From: Cordylochernes scorpioides
Taxonomy: Eukaryota; Arthropoda; Arachnida; Pseudoscorpiones; Chernetidae
DNA length: 64,000 bases
Reading direction: 5' to 3'
NCBI GenBank assembly: GCA_030710605.1
Contig: CP092881.1
Coordinates: 70,609,118-70,673,117 of the forward strand
Positions 21,366-32,783 of this stretch are shown here, one piece after another. The translations under genes and the position numbers were made by a program. Numbering within the stretch: the first letter of the stretch is position 1; each line of letters begins with the position of its first letter. The notes under the pieces were generated by a model. That model did no database searches, had not been told where the DNA came from, and saw only the letters and a list, made by a program, of their open reading frames with translations.

Positions 21366-22114
21366 TTATTTATTCTTTATTTTTCGAATACATATATATA
21401 TATAATATATACAATGTCGTCATTGGTGGCGCCCACCGCGGGTAAGACTCCACCACAGATGTATTGCGAGAGTTCTTTGCCACAAAGTGGGAACCTGGAG
21501 AGAGAAAGATTCTCTGTATCTCGCTCTCAATAAGAATCCAGGTGAAATCAACAACCAACAATTAACTGGTGCAGATGAGAATCGAGAGCTCCATTTATCC
21601 ACTCCTTCCATCTTTCCTGTTTTTCTACTACACAGAGAATTTTGTTTGTATTAAACAGCAAATAAACGTTTTGATAATTAAAATATTTATGTTTCAAACA
21701 ATCTCTGAATATTTCTCAACAATTCAATAATAAATCGAAAAAAAACTGATATTTAGTTTATTATTTGTAATTTTCTAATTTATTTTCTGCTTCATAGTGA
21801 AATGTTAATTTGTAGCGGGATTAAAATTATTTTCAGATACGTATTGATTTTCTTGTACTTTCATTACCTAATTTATTTCAATCTACGTGATTCATACCTG
21901 GACGCCCACCGACACACTTCGTGGACCAATTAAAGGAACTCACTGGCTTAACGGTCACCGAGATGGTACATAGAGCTGAAGACAGAGATGGCTGGTGTCG
22001 TGTTTGGGATGTAATATGTACAGTGGGGCACATCGTTCGATCGCGAATAAAGTTAGTTACATAACGTGATTAATACACAAGTAGTTGGGTATTCACATTT
22101 GAATATAAGAGCTG
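21366..22114. other. Non-coding stretch
   Basis: No gene recognised. 21410-21610 is of more balanced composition ('gtggcgcccaccgcgggtaa'). Its open frames on the minus strand show no known motif. Confidence 0.3.
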
Positions 22115-22125
22115 AATCTCTATCT

Positions 22126-22403
22126 TACGATGCACTAGCGCGCCATCTGTTATCAAATTACAAAACTATTTTAGACGCGTAATATTCTTTTTAAAATAAA
22201 ACAATATCTACTGCCCTTACTGCAATGAAAAAATTAAAGGGAGGGCCTGGCTCATCAGTGGTGTGGTGGATTAAACTGGCGAAACCGCTGGGAGGGTTCA
22301 CCACTGATGAGCCAGGCCCTCCCTTTAATTTTTCCATTGCAGTAAGAGCAGTAGATATTGTTTTATTTTAAAAAGAATATTACGCGTCTAAAATAGTTTT
22401 GTA
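22126..22403. repeat. Palindromic repeat family B, compact copy with 11-bp TSD
   Basis: Starts 'tacgatgcactagcgcgcc' and ends 'aaaatagttttgt'. The two arms ('ggagggcctggctcatcagt' and its complement) are separated by only about 40 bp. Direct repeat 'aatctctatct' flanks it (22115-22125 and 22404-22414). Confidence 0.8.
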
Positions 22404-22497
22404 AATCTCTATCTCTATAGGAGAAATTAGTAAAACCCATCATATATACGTTTATCTTATGTTTAGTGCCTTATAAGACAATAACGCGCCGTCTATA

Positions 22498-23802
22498 CAG
22501 GGTGTACCAGGTAAACTGGGAATTTCAACAATGGTATTTTAACTGAAATTTTTTGCAAGTAAAAATTAAAATATCCGAATGAAATTTGACACGGTAGTAT
22601 ATAAAAGGATATAGTTTTTATTTATTCAATGTAGTTTCCATTATTTGCTACAACAGTCTCGAGGCGAGTGCGGAATGAAGCACAGGCCTTGGCGACGATG
22701 ACCTTGTCCATTTGGGTCATCACCGTGTGAACTGCTTTCTTGACAGACTGGATGGTGGTATGAGGAGCTTTGTTGACATCTCTCTCAACAACGCCCCATA
22801 CATAGTAGTCGAGGGGATTGCAATCTGGAGAATTAGGGGGCCAAATATCAGGACCCCAGTGACTAGAGACGTTAAGTGTCAGCCACGATTGTGTCTTTTT
22901 TGCCTTATGGGCTGGAGCTGAGTCCTGTTGGAAGACATACTTCCTTCCTGCGGCCACCATGTCCATCCAAGGCTTCACAACGGTCTCCAGAACATTGATG
23001 TAGGTGTCAGCGTTCATCCTAAGGCCCTTCTCAAAGAAATGGGGAGGCATGACATCACCTTCACTGCTGATAACGCCAAGGACCATTACGGAGGCAGGAA
23101 ATTTCGTGTGCATCACGACAGGTATCTCTGAGGGGTCTTTACAGATCCAGCGATCATTCCTGGGATTTACCTTTTGGTCCACGTCAAAGTTCTTTTCGTC
23201 AGAGAAGAACCTTAGCATGCCAAAAGAGTCGTGTTTCAGGTTGTTGAGGAGGGCAGCAGCCTTTCCTTTTCTGTTATTCTTCATATTCTCAGTCAGCAAC
23301 TGACCTTTCCGAAGGGCATAAGACTTGAGACCAAGGTCCTCATGGATAGTTCTGACAATTGTCATAGAGCCAACGTCCATTTCCTTGGCTATGGCCCTCA
23401 TGCTCTTCCCAGGGTTTCCATCAATCTTCTCCTTGACATTTTTGACAAATTCTTCGCCTCTTACCCTGTCCGATCGACGCGAGTGCTTTTCCCTTGTAGC
23501 TACCCCCTCTTTGTTACTGTCGGCCTCATCAAACTGCTTCTTGACACGATAAATAGTGGTTTTGGGCAACTTAAGAAAATCCACTATCTCTTTGGGGCTC
23601 CTTCCGGCGCGCAGAGCAACGATGATGGCAGCTCGATTTTCAAATTCTCGGTTACTCTTCATCACTACACTGCGCACACATGTACTGTTTCATTTTACAT
23701 GAATATGGCTACGTAATGAAAAAAAAAAACAAGTTTTTAATCTCAAGTAGTTTTTGTTTTATGGACTGTCAAAGTTAGTCCCAATTTACCTGGTACACCC
23801 TG
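22498..23802 (-). mobile_element. Apparently intact DD37D Tc1/mariner transposon
   Basis: A 1305-bp element bounded by TA (22496-22497 and 23803-23804) with inverted termini 'cagggtgtaccaggtaaa' / 'tttacctggtacaccctg' (one mismatch in the next few bases). It holds a single uninterrupted transposase reading frame on the minus strand. Length, TIRs, TA target and frame all fit a complete copy. Confidence 0.92.
22622..23677 (-). CDS. DD37D Tc1/mariner-superfamily transposase, full length
   Basis: 351 residues. The N-terminal half (about 10-130) looks like two helix-turn-helix DNA-binding units (SPKEIVDFLKLPKTTIYRV; SMRAIAKEMDVGSMTIVRTI). The catalytic domain has D160 (FFSDEKNF), D252 (FQQDSAPAH) and D290 (PPNSPDCNPLDYYVW). 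Thirty-seven residues separate the last two, the spacing that defines the DD37D (maT-like) group rather than classic mariner DD34D. It would act in the nucleus, cutting at the terminal inverted repeats and pasting at TA. No stop or frameshift is seen, so the protein may be active. The start methionine is the first in frame; M6 is an alternative. Confidence 0.93.
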   Translation of the reverse strand: MRSVVMKSNREFENRAAIIVALRAGRSPKEIVDFLKLPKTTIYRVKKQFDEADSNKEGVATREKHSRRSDRVRGEEFVKNVKEKIDGNPGKSMRAIAKEMDVGSMTIVRTIHEDLGLKSYALRKGQLLTENMKNNRKGKAAALLNNLKHDSFGMLRFFSDEKNFDVDQKVNPRNDRWICKDPSEIPVVMHTKFPASVMVLGVISSEGDVMPPHFFEKGLRMNADTYINVLETVVKPWMDMVAAGRKYVFQQDSAPAHKAKKTQSWLTLNVSSHWGPDIWPPNSPDCNPLDYYVWGVVERDVNKAPHTTIQSVKKAVHTVMTQMDKVIVAKACASFRTRLETVVANNGNYIE

Positions 23803-23869
23803 TATATAAAAATGAAAGACTTAAAGAACGGATTTTTCTTTTACAGATAAAACAAACCTCCACTATCCA

Positions 23870-23975
23870 CACTGCGATTGTAATTATTGGGAGATTTTGG
23901 CTCATCAGTGGTGAACCCTCCCAATGCGGTATTTGGGCTCTAAGAAGCGTTCTGGTGGATTAAATTGGAGAATAT
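23870..23975 (+). repeat. Repeat family B fragment
   Basis: 'ttggctcatcagtggtgaac' followed by 'cctccca' and 'gtggattaaattgg'. Only one arm is present. Confidence 0.65.
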
Positions 23976-24189
23976 TTTGTGTGATGATTGTAACAACGCT
24001 GTTACAGAGTCACACAATATTTATTTATTCAGATTTGTTCTTATTACCTTTGAAGTTATAATATATAATACAAATGCCACCTTTTCAAAAAGGTTTTTTC
24101 AATTTTTAATAATTATTTGAAAACTCTTTTTGTTAATTTCCCTTATCAACTCATATATATAATGCTTCACAATCATATTTATTCAATAT

Positions 24190-24340
24190 TTAAAGGCATA
24201 GACCTATCATAGGAATCAAAGAGTAAAATAGCAAGTATAATAAAAAAGAAAGGAACAAGAAATTATCCATACAGTTCCTGAGGTTGAGGCACAGCCTTCT
24301 TCTATAATTCCCTTTCGTTTTAAACTTGTATTAACAGCGA
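24190..24340 (+). repeat. Unclassified repeat family N, copy 2
   Basis: About 150 bp shared with 19.33-19.47 kb; see that entry. Confidence 0.65.
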
Positions 24341-24637
24341 GAAAATAGTGTAGCTTCTCTGAGCAATAAGCCAAAACACCATTTTCGACAAGCTCGAGCC
24401 TACATGGCTTCGGGCAATAGGGAAGCTAAGTTATCTTAACAATAAAATAAATGACAATTCTATATATATAGTGTTATTACTGTGGTAGGAAAGTGAGTAG
24501 AGGAGCTATTTCACCCATCCCTCAGGTGAAGTGTAAACGTGGCTTCCCCACATCTCTCTTATGAAACTTGAAGTCATATAGACCTTTCATTACGCCCTAA
24601 ATATCGACAGATACCAAACAAATTCATTGAATAAACC

Positions 24638-24829
24638 GATTCAGAAACACCGAATTGTTCCTTTGGAGAAACTGAACAAACTGCTCTTCACCTTATCTAT
24701 GATTGTCCGAACTTTACAGAAGTGAGACATCGATTGTTCCCTGATCTAAATTATTTAACTCTCTTACATCAGCCACTTTGTCTATATAAATTTTATGAAC
24801 TCTGTCGAATAATACATGTAAATTTGTAA
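24638..24829 (+). pseudogene. LINE ORF2 C-terminal fragment
   Basis: Reads ...NCSFGETEQTALHLIYDCPN... to a stop at 24827-24829. The C-x-(F/C)-x3-EQTALHL-x4-C spacing is that of the zinc-knuckle-like end of many LINE ORF2 proteins (the second cysteine is lost here). A 3' UTR with an 'aataaataaaaaataaa' tail follows to about 24935. Everything upstream is missing, as in 5'-truncated copies. Confidence 0.6.
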
Positions 24830-24935
24830 ATATTTAATTCTAAGTTCTAATTTGTTTTTGTTTTGTTTGTTTACTTTGTAATGGGCGCAAATATTTCGAT
24901 ATCGCGCCTGGTTATTTAATAAATAAAAAATAAAG

Positions 24936-25660
24936 ATAAACTGTTATAGGTAAAATATAATTACTTGATTATAATTTAGAAACATTTTGTATTTTTTCAC
25001 AAAAGTTTTTTCATAAAAATATTTTTTAAATATTGTCGAAAGATTGACTCATAATTTTATTTGACACACAAATTGTATAGACGTGAAAAGAAAAAAACCT
25101 AAGTAGTTTATTGAACTCCCCAGCAGAATAAATTCTAAACAAGTTATCGAGTTAGAAAAGTTATAAATGATTTTTTTCTTCTGAAAATTCAGAAATGATT
25201 TTTAATTAAAAGGCAGTGAGAGGGGTTGTAGAAATACATTGACGGTTTTAATTTAGGAAGTTCATGTTTCCCGGTAAGCCGAGTTATTTACTTTGGAAAT
25301 ATCGGGGCAAAAAGTAAATTAACTCCGAGTGCTAATCTCGCGGCATAATACACTTATCGACTTTAGACCGCCGGAATCCAATTCCCTCCCTTCCCAGCGT
25401 CACGTGACCCGCCCACTCGCCATAACCCCACCTGGACTGTCTCCATATGGCGCTACTCCATTGGACAATTCCACAGTATTCCTACACAACCGTAAACCCA
25501 CTGATATTACCAGTTTATATGGCGTGGTCTCTCTATAGTTTCTCCTATTGTCTACCCTACAGAAGTATAACAAGTATAACCTTCCCCAAGACCTGTTAAC
25601 TGCCTTAAAGGCGCCATGTTCTTTGTACAGAGTATGATACATATATATATATATATATCC
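24936..25660. other. Non-coding, with a low-repeat island
   Basis: 25240-25470 is less AT-rich and single-copy in the window, with a GC-rich centre near 25365-25440. The open frames here show no known motif. A (TA)n tract lies at 25640-25658. Confidence 0.3.
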
Positions 25661-25667
25661 TAAATAC

Positions 25668-26003
25668 TTGAAACTTAAGAACAATGAAAAAATTTATAGA
25701 AACAAAAAAGTTAACTTTTTAGACCTAAATATAGACCTTACAAATAATGCTATTAAAATTTATAATAAAAAAAGTAATTATAATTTCAATATTATAAAAT
25801 ACTGTAATATGAATTCTAATATATCATTAAATTGCTGTAAAGGTATATATTTTGGTCAGTTTCTAAGATTTTATAGAATAAATAATATATTAGAAAATTT
25901 CATAGAAGATGTTAAAAATTTAAACATGGAATTTATTAAAAACAAATTTAGTATCAGACAAGTAAAATATTTCAACAGTATATCAATTATAAAATACTTT
26001 TAA
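25668..26003 (+). pseudogene. AT-rich reverse transcriptase fragment, Penelope-like
   Basis: 111 residues reading VNFLDLNIDLTNN, then KIYNKKSNYNFNI, then YFGQFLRFYRINN and ENF. The order FLDL-x-I, K-x-Y-(D/N)K-x2-(D/N)-(F/Y)-N-F-x-I, G-x-Y-x-(S/G)Q-x2-R-x2-R(V/I) is what I recall from the region after the catalytic palm in Penelope-like reverse transcriptases. No upstream palm motifs or GIY-YIG domain are visible nearby. Codons are extremely AT-rich. It could be a fossil or a horizontally acquired AT-rich element. Confidence 0.5.
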
Positions 26004-27418
26004 AAAAATAAATGGAAGTATCCATTTATTAAATCAACTTTCTATAATTTCTCTCAATAATAACTAATACAAATTTATAATCTTTAACAATTAGTTAAAC
26101 TTAAATTAAATAGCTGATTTGAAGATTTTTTCACAAGATTTTTAAAGTAATATTGTATAGAGTTCATTTTGTTTAATCTCCAATTTCTGGGGAGGAAAAT
26201 GGAAATTAAATAAAAGTGAATTTTCACAATTATGGCTTTATTAAACTCTTATAATTTGCCTTTTTAAAGGAATATTGAAAGATGAATAAGTGTTGAATCA
26301 GTTATATTAATATAACTGGCTGTAAAGATTATAAAGTTTGGATTTCTTCCCTTAACTATCTTTTCTTTCTTCTTTGGATGTCTTGTTGTTCTAAAACTTC
26401 AGAATAAGCGGTCTAATTTTGTCCCCCCCCCCCACAACATGTGTCATCCAGAAATAGATGTTTACAGTTGAAGGCGTCGCGGACGAGGTAGGTTCACAGT
26501 TGAAATTTGTTAACACTTATATTTGTTATATCTGTTCATATAAATGTTTCACTGAAGTAACTTTATATTAACACATAAAATCCGGTTGAAAAGAGATATA
26601 TGACATAATAGAGAAGGGATGAAATGTCGCTGGTCTTCTATTTGAGAATTCCCGGTCCAGCAGATCTCTTTTTCCAATAATTATTCCAATTAAATTTTTT
26701 TTTTGTATATGTCTGGTCTACCATTAGGGTTTCAAAACATAATAACCAAACTCATAACAAAAGTTAATTCATAGTATAGATATATTACTAAATACAACTA
26801 TTTATATTCATATTTTAAAATAAAAAAATTTAAAAAATCATTTAAAAAAAAAAGGATAAAATATAAAATTATAAAAAAAAAATATATATATATACTAACA
26901 ATCTTATCTACCTTCTTTACAAAACCTTTTGTTTTCTTATTATTAGTTTGCTTAAAAGTGCATGGTTCTGTCTTTCTCTCCTTTCTCTAACTACTAAAAT
27001 TTATAATATTATATATATTCTCACTTCTATTATTCTATATATAGGTTAGAGTATGTCTAAATGACGTGTAAAAGCCGATGCAAAAGACGTTACGTTGTTA
27101 AATTTTATTGTTATTAATTATAAATATATAATTAACTAGATGATGTTTTAAAATTAAACGACTTTTTTTTTCTCTCTATCTATACTAAATAATAACAATA
27201 TACAAATTTTATAAATTGAATTTAAATAATCAAAATAATGAAGATAATTTTAATACAAAACTTAAATATAAAACTATACAACTATTTATTGTTATATATA
27301 TATATATATATTAATAGTAATTGTTTTTATATTTGGAAAATAGAGGAAAAGTAAACTATTAAGAACAACAGATTTTGAATTAATTTTGAGTCAGAACAGC
27401 AAGCTAATTCTGTATCAA
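26004..27418. other. Very AT-rich non-coding stretch
   Basis: Low complexity with poly-A, poly-T and TA runs (26880-26895, 27295-27310), and a short C tract at 26425-26433. No gene or repeat recognised. Confidence 0.4.
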
Positions 27419-30189
27419 ATAGTATAGTTATGAAAAATTTTAAGATTAATAATTTTTTTTTATTTAATTTGAATGTGTGAGGTTTGTTTTTTATTTTTTT
27501 TTTTGTAATAAATAATTAGTTAGATTATATTTTTAAAAAAGAGAAAAAAAAAAGTAACACCAGCAAAGCATCGGCAGTTACGCGTCATAGGCTGGGTGAA
27601 AAAAGGAATAAGCGAAGAGAAAGTTTTAAAGAGAAGAGCAAAGACAGAACCATGATAATAATTTTCCAAATATAAAATAAAGCTAATTAGAGAGAGAGAA
27701 AAGTATTTTTTTGCTCTATTTTCTCTCTTGATGAGAGAAGTTAGATTTTTGTAATTTTTTTTTTTTTTTGTGGGAATTTTTTTTTTAATATATATAAGCT
27801 TATTTTAAAGACAATCTAGTGTAAAAGTGGAGGACACGATATAAGATAATATATTAAATTAGGAAGGATGAAAACCTTAAGGGTTAGACCAATTGAAAAC
27901 CATAAAGGTTAGACCAGATGGAAAGAGGATGGTACTCAGGTGGGCCTCTTCAGATGAAGACCTGAGCAGCAGTTTCGCCCCTTACTCCATTACTGCCAAA
28001 CCATACCTCTTCGACCAAATAGAAAGCAATTTTAGGTTGGAACGGAGATAGGGTAATAGCTGAACCTTAGATATACTACAAAAATCAACTAATGAGCTAA
28101 TACATTGTCATCTTCTGCACTTTCAAACCTAACTCAAAACATGTTTTTTCAGTTCAGAAGTTAAATTGATTCGGTTCCCTGGACTTAATCAGATTGATAC
28201 ATACTTAACCCTTAGTGTTAAACTTTAAATCAAATTGTGTTTATTCTTTTTGGGTATAAGGACTGTAAGAGACTGATAAGAAATTAGTAATACAGTTGAA
28301 TGATTATTATAATTATAGGAAAAATTGATCATATCCCAAGCCTTTAACAATGTGCGTCGACAGGGGAACAGGAAATCTAACATTAAAGAACATAGAAAAA
28401 TAAACTTTGCCTGATGTTAGTAGGTTCAGATTATAGTCCAAATTGTGTTCATACACTCTAAATAATAGGACTGCAGGAAAATAATAAGATATTAGTAGTA
28501 CGAGAGGATAAGGATTAATTGGAACTACAAGAAAGTATGATTAAATTCAAACAAGTTAAGAATGTGTGTCATACCATAAATGGAAAAATCAGCTTCATCA
28601 GACAAAGACATAAGTCCCTTGTCTGAAGATGGTGAAAATGCTTTCCCATAATAACTCACATCATCAATTTATTTGAACTGGTCCTAACGGAACCGTATAT
28701 TCTATATATAGTCCTATCTATACTTTTTTTTTTTAATATAATATATGAGGACCATTACCTGTAATTTCTGCTAAATAAGGAAGTTTAGGAATTTAAGTTT
28801 TAATGCTTCATATCAATTAGATTGAATGTTCATTCTCTATACCCCCCTTTATAAAGATTGAATTTAAAATTTAATTTAAAATCTTATTTAAAATCTTAAT
28901 TATTATTTGTTCTAAGTCCAATTAAAAGGGGTGAAGAAAAAAGAAACAAGGAAAACAAAAAAAATAGAAAAAAAAAGGAAAAAATAAATAAATAAAATAG
29001 GAAAGGAGAGAAAGATGAGGTGGAATAATGAAAGAAAATTTCTTTGAAAGTATTTATAATAGCTTATCAGTACACTTAATTAGTTTGATAGCATTCGTTA
29101 TGAATGTTATGATTTCAAGAGTATTTATCTATAATTAAATTATTTATTATCTAGGTTAGCGGAATGTAGTTAGTGTTAGTAAATCAAGAAAGATGATGTG
29201 ACTCTTGTTAGTTGCCTCATTGTCTACAAGTGAAAGTAGCATTTAGATTGAGCATTCCAGTTGAAGTCAGTATTGCTGTTAACATTATTATAATTAATTC
29301 AGTTACATGTATTGAATTACAGTTCATGTTATCAACTTAAAATTCAATATATGCATGTTACATATATTTTAAGTTGATAACATGAACTGTAATTCAATAC
29401 ATGTAACTGAATTATCTATAATAATGTTAACAGCAATACTGACTTCAACTGGAATGCTCAATCTAAATGCTACTTTCACTTGTAGACAATGAGGCAACTA
29501 ACAAGAGTCACATCATCTTTCTTGATTTACTAACACTAACTACATTCCGCTAACCTAGATAATAAATAATTTAATTATAGATAAATACTCTTGAAATCAT
29601 AACATTCATAACGAATGCTATCACATTAATTAAGTGTACTGATAAGCTATTATAAATACTTTCAAAGAAATTTTCTTTCATTATTCCACCTCATCTTTCT
29701 CTCCTTTCCTATTTTATTTATTTATTTTTTCCTTTTATTTTTTCTATTTTTTTTTTAATTTTCCTTGTTTCTTTTTTCTTCACCCCTTTTAATTGGACTT
29801 AGAACAAATAATAATTAAGATTTTAAATTAATAAAAAAAAATCCATCTACACTAATAGAAACTATTAAATTCAATATTCTGAAACACCAATACCATACCG
29901 ATAAACCACAATTAGGATTATAGATTATAAACACAAGGTAACGGGACCGAGTGAATGAGTGATGTGTAGCATATCGGTAGCGACATTGTGGCCCTCTTCA
30001 GACTTGTCTGAAGATTGTAGCGACGCTGATGCCGAAACGTCGCACATTGCTTATTTGTTTGGATTTGTTCTTTTTACCTTTGCTTACCAATACCATACCT
30101 TTATTTCTGTGTTTTCTCTAATTCTTACTTTGTTTGATCCTTTAAATTTATACAATAACTTTAGAATATTTTATTTCTCTCCTTAGAGC

Positions 30190-30450
30190 ATACATAACAA
30201 TTTTAAAATACAATATAACGCGGCTGATGATTGTAAAACGAAAATTGAAATTATACCGCGAATGTTTCTTTTATAAAAATCGAAATTTATTTTCAAAGAG
30301 AAATAGCGACATTTCTAACTTTGAGGAATCATGTTTCACCTTTCCATACCTCATCCTCAAAGTTAGAAATGTCGCTATTTCTCTTTGAAAATAAATTTCG
30401 ATTTTTATAAAAGAAACATTCGCGGTATAATTTCAATTTTGTTATACATA
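30190..30450. repeat. Palindromic repeat family K, near-perfect
   Basis: Arms 'gcgaatgtttcttttataa', 'atcgaaatttattttcaaag' and 'aatagcgacatttctaac' meet at about 30330, around 'atgtttcacc'. Relatives are at 2.4 and 17.5 kb. Confidence 0.8.
30219..30260 (+). ncRNA. Hammerhead-like motif in family K
   Basis: Stem I CGCGG (30219-30223) and CCGCG (30256-30260) enclose CTGATGA (30224-30230), a 9-nt segment with little pairing in place of stem II, and GAAA (30240-30243). A short AAT/ATT stem III is possible. Both core boxes are exact, but the missing stem II and two extra bases in stem I make activity doubtful. Confidence 0.4.
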
Positions 30451-31911
30451 ACAATTATCTATGCGTGTTCAATCTTTATAAAGGGGGGTATAGAGAATGA
30501 ACATTCAATCTAATTGATATGAAGCATTAAAACTTAAATTCCTAAACTTCCTTATTTAGCAGAAATTACAGGTAATGGTCCTCATATATTATATTTAAAA
30601 AAAAAAGTATAGATAGGACTATATATAGAATATACGGTTCCGTTAGGACCAGTTCAAATAAATTGATGATGTGAGTTATTATGGGAAAGCATTTTCACCA
30701 TCTTCAGACAAGGGACTTATGTCTTTGTCTGATGAAGCTGATTTTTCCATTTATGGTATGACACACATTCTTAACTTGTTTGAATTTAATCATACTTTCT
30801 TGTAGTTCCAATTAATCCTTATCCTCTCGTACTACTAATATCTTATTATTTTCCTGCAGTACTATTATTTAGAGTGTATGAACACAATTTGGACTATAAT
30901 CTGAACCTACTAACATCAGGCAAAGTTTATTTTTCTATGTTCTTTAATGTTAGATTTCCTGTTCCCCTGTCGACGCACATTGTTAAAGGCTTGGGATATG
31001 ATCAATTTTTCCTATAATTATAATAATCATTCAACTGTATTACTAATTTCTTATCAGTCTCTTACAGTCCTTATACCCAAAAAGAATAAACACAATTTGA
31101 TTTAAAGTTTAACACTAAGGGTTAAGTATGTATCAATCTGATTAAGTCCAGGGAACCGAATCAATTTAACTTCTGAACTGAAAAAACATGTTTTGAGTTA
31201 GGTTTGAAAGTGCAGAAGATGACAATGTATTAGCTCATTAGTTGATTTTTGTAGTATATCTAAGGTTCAGCTATTACCCTATCTCCGTTCCAACCTAAAA
31301 TTGCTTTCTATTTGGTCGAAGAGGTATGGTTTGGCAGTAATGGAGTAAGGGTGAAACTGCTGCTCAGGTCTTCATCTGAAGAGGCCCACCTGAGTACCAT
31401 CCTCTTTCCATCTGGTCTAACCTTTATGGTTTTCAATTGGTCTAACCCTTAAGGTTTTCATCCTTCCTAATTTAATATATTATCTTATATCGTGTCCTCC
31501 ACTTTTACACTAGATTGTCTTTAAAATAAGCTTATATATATTAAAAAAAAATTCCCACAAAAAAAAAAAAAATTACAAAAATCTAACTTCTCTCATCAAG
31601 AGAGAAAATAGAGCAAAAAAATACTTTTCTCTCTCTCTAATTAGCTTTATTTTATATTTGGAAAATTATTATCATGGTTCTGTCTTTGCTCTTCTCTTTA
31701 AAACTTTCTCTTCGCTTATTCCTTTTTTCACCCAGCCTATGACGCGTAACTGCCGATGCTTTGCTGGTGTTACTTTTTTTTTCTCTTTTTTAAAAATATA
31801 ATCTAACTAATTATTTATTACAAAAAAAAAATAAAAAACAAACCTCACACATTCAAATTAAATTTAAAAAAATTATTAATCTTAAAATTTTTCATAACTA
31901 TACTATATATA

Positions 31912-32660
31912 TCTATATATATAAAAATGAATGTTTGTATGTTTGTTTGTCTTTGTCTGTATGATTCCTATACAAATTCGCAGTAGTTCACTAATTCAAA
32001 CCAAAATTTCCATACATAGGTAAAAAATAACGGGGATGACGATAGGCTATTTTAAAATATATATAAATCATTTATTAAAACTATATATTCAAATTATTCA
32101 ACTTAGCTCACGAGCAGCGCCCTCTAGAACACTCAGGCGGGCGATGGCGGCGCGCGACGATTGGCTGCCGGCGCAGCACGTGACTTCCCTGCCCCCTGCC
32201 CCCCCCCCCCCCCCCCCCCCCTCCCCCCGCCGAGTAATGAGATCTCCCGGCTGACGGCCGGTTTAGCTCACGAGCAGCGCCCTCTAGAACGCGTGACGAT
32301 TTTGACGGGGCGGGGCGCTCCCAGTTGGACAGTTGCGCGGGGCAGAGTGACCTCGCGGGTGCCCTCCGGGAACTACGTCCATCTTCCATATGTAATATAC
32401 ATTTAATCGTGTAAACCCGGGCGTTGCCCGGGTCATTCGTCTACAAATTCGCAGTAGTTCACTAATTCAAACCAAAATTTCCATACATAGGTAAAAGAAT
32501 ACTGGGAAGACGATAGGCTACTTTAAAAATTTTGCTGTATCATGTTTGATTATCAGATACAAAATTATATCGGGAAAAATTCCAAAAAACAGAGGCCACA
32601 GGCGAAACGGGGTACATTTAATAAGGTAAAACCCGGGCGTTGCCCGGGTCATTCGGCTAG
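31912..32660 (+). mobile_element. Two Helitron-like elements in tandem
   Basis: The first begins TC in 'tctatatatataaaaatgaa' and ends with hairpin CCCGGGC/GCCCGGG, 'tcattcgt' then CTAC near 32441. The second starts directly with 'aaattcgcagtagttcac' and ends with the same hairpin and CTAG at 32657-32660. The first holds a GC-rich interior (32108-32390) with two copies of 'agctcacgagcagcgccctc'. Frames in the GC-rich part are artefacts. The first element abuts the edge of the giant palindrome. Confidence 0.75.
32199..32221 (+). repeat. Poly-C tract
   Basis: About 23 consecutive C inside the Helitron-like element. Length is likely to vary or be mis-sequenced. Confidence 0.9.
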
Positions 32661-32783
32661 TATATATATATATATATGAAAAAAATAAAAGATAAGTGGG
32701 TCAGGTGGTGATATTATAAATAAAGAAGGCATCTCCTGCACATGCACATGTATCGTGGTCAAGAGATGCCTTCTTTATTTATA

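Larger units (their letters stand above)
29832..30470 (+). mobile_element. Composite insertion in the right palindrome arm
   Basis: Present only in the right arm; the left arm is continuous here. It contains 29.95-30.06 kb, with CTGAAGA (30008-30014) and CCGAAACGTC (from 30032), and then an inner family K palindrome at 30.19-30.45 kb. The arm sequence has lost about 20 bp at the junction. Confidence 0.75.
27419..31906. repeat. Giant inverted repeat, arms about 1.9 kb, loop 24 bp
   Basis: The left arm 27419-29342 is matched in reverse complement by the right arm 29367-31906, apart from an insertion at about 29832-30470 in the right arm. The loop is 29343-29366. The arms differ at scattered single bases (for example 'gcgaaact' versus 'gtgaaact', 'gtcctatt' versus 'gtactatt'), so they are near-identical but not exact copies. 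No long reading frame. A transcript across it would form about 1.9 kb of double-stranded RNA. Confidence 0.9.

Noticed and set aside
22230..22320. Hammerhead in family B (CTGATGAG and CGAAAC are both present)
   Set aside because: On each strand CGAAAC precedes CTGATGAG and no GAAA follows the CTGATGAG box at a usable distance, so the order is wrong for a hammerhead unless circularly permuted, for which I see no stem support.
27419..31906. Palindrome as a pure sequencing or assembly artefact
   Set aside because: Arms differ by scattered substitutions and one arm has a unique insertion. Not fully excluded without reads.
32108..32406. GC-rich overlapping frames of 70-93 codons
   Set aside because: They lie in a Helitron interior around a poly-C tract. 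Both strands are open because of composition.
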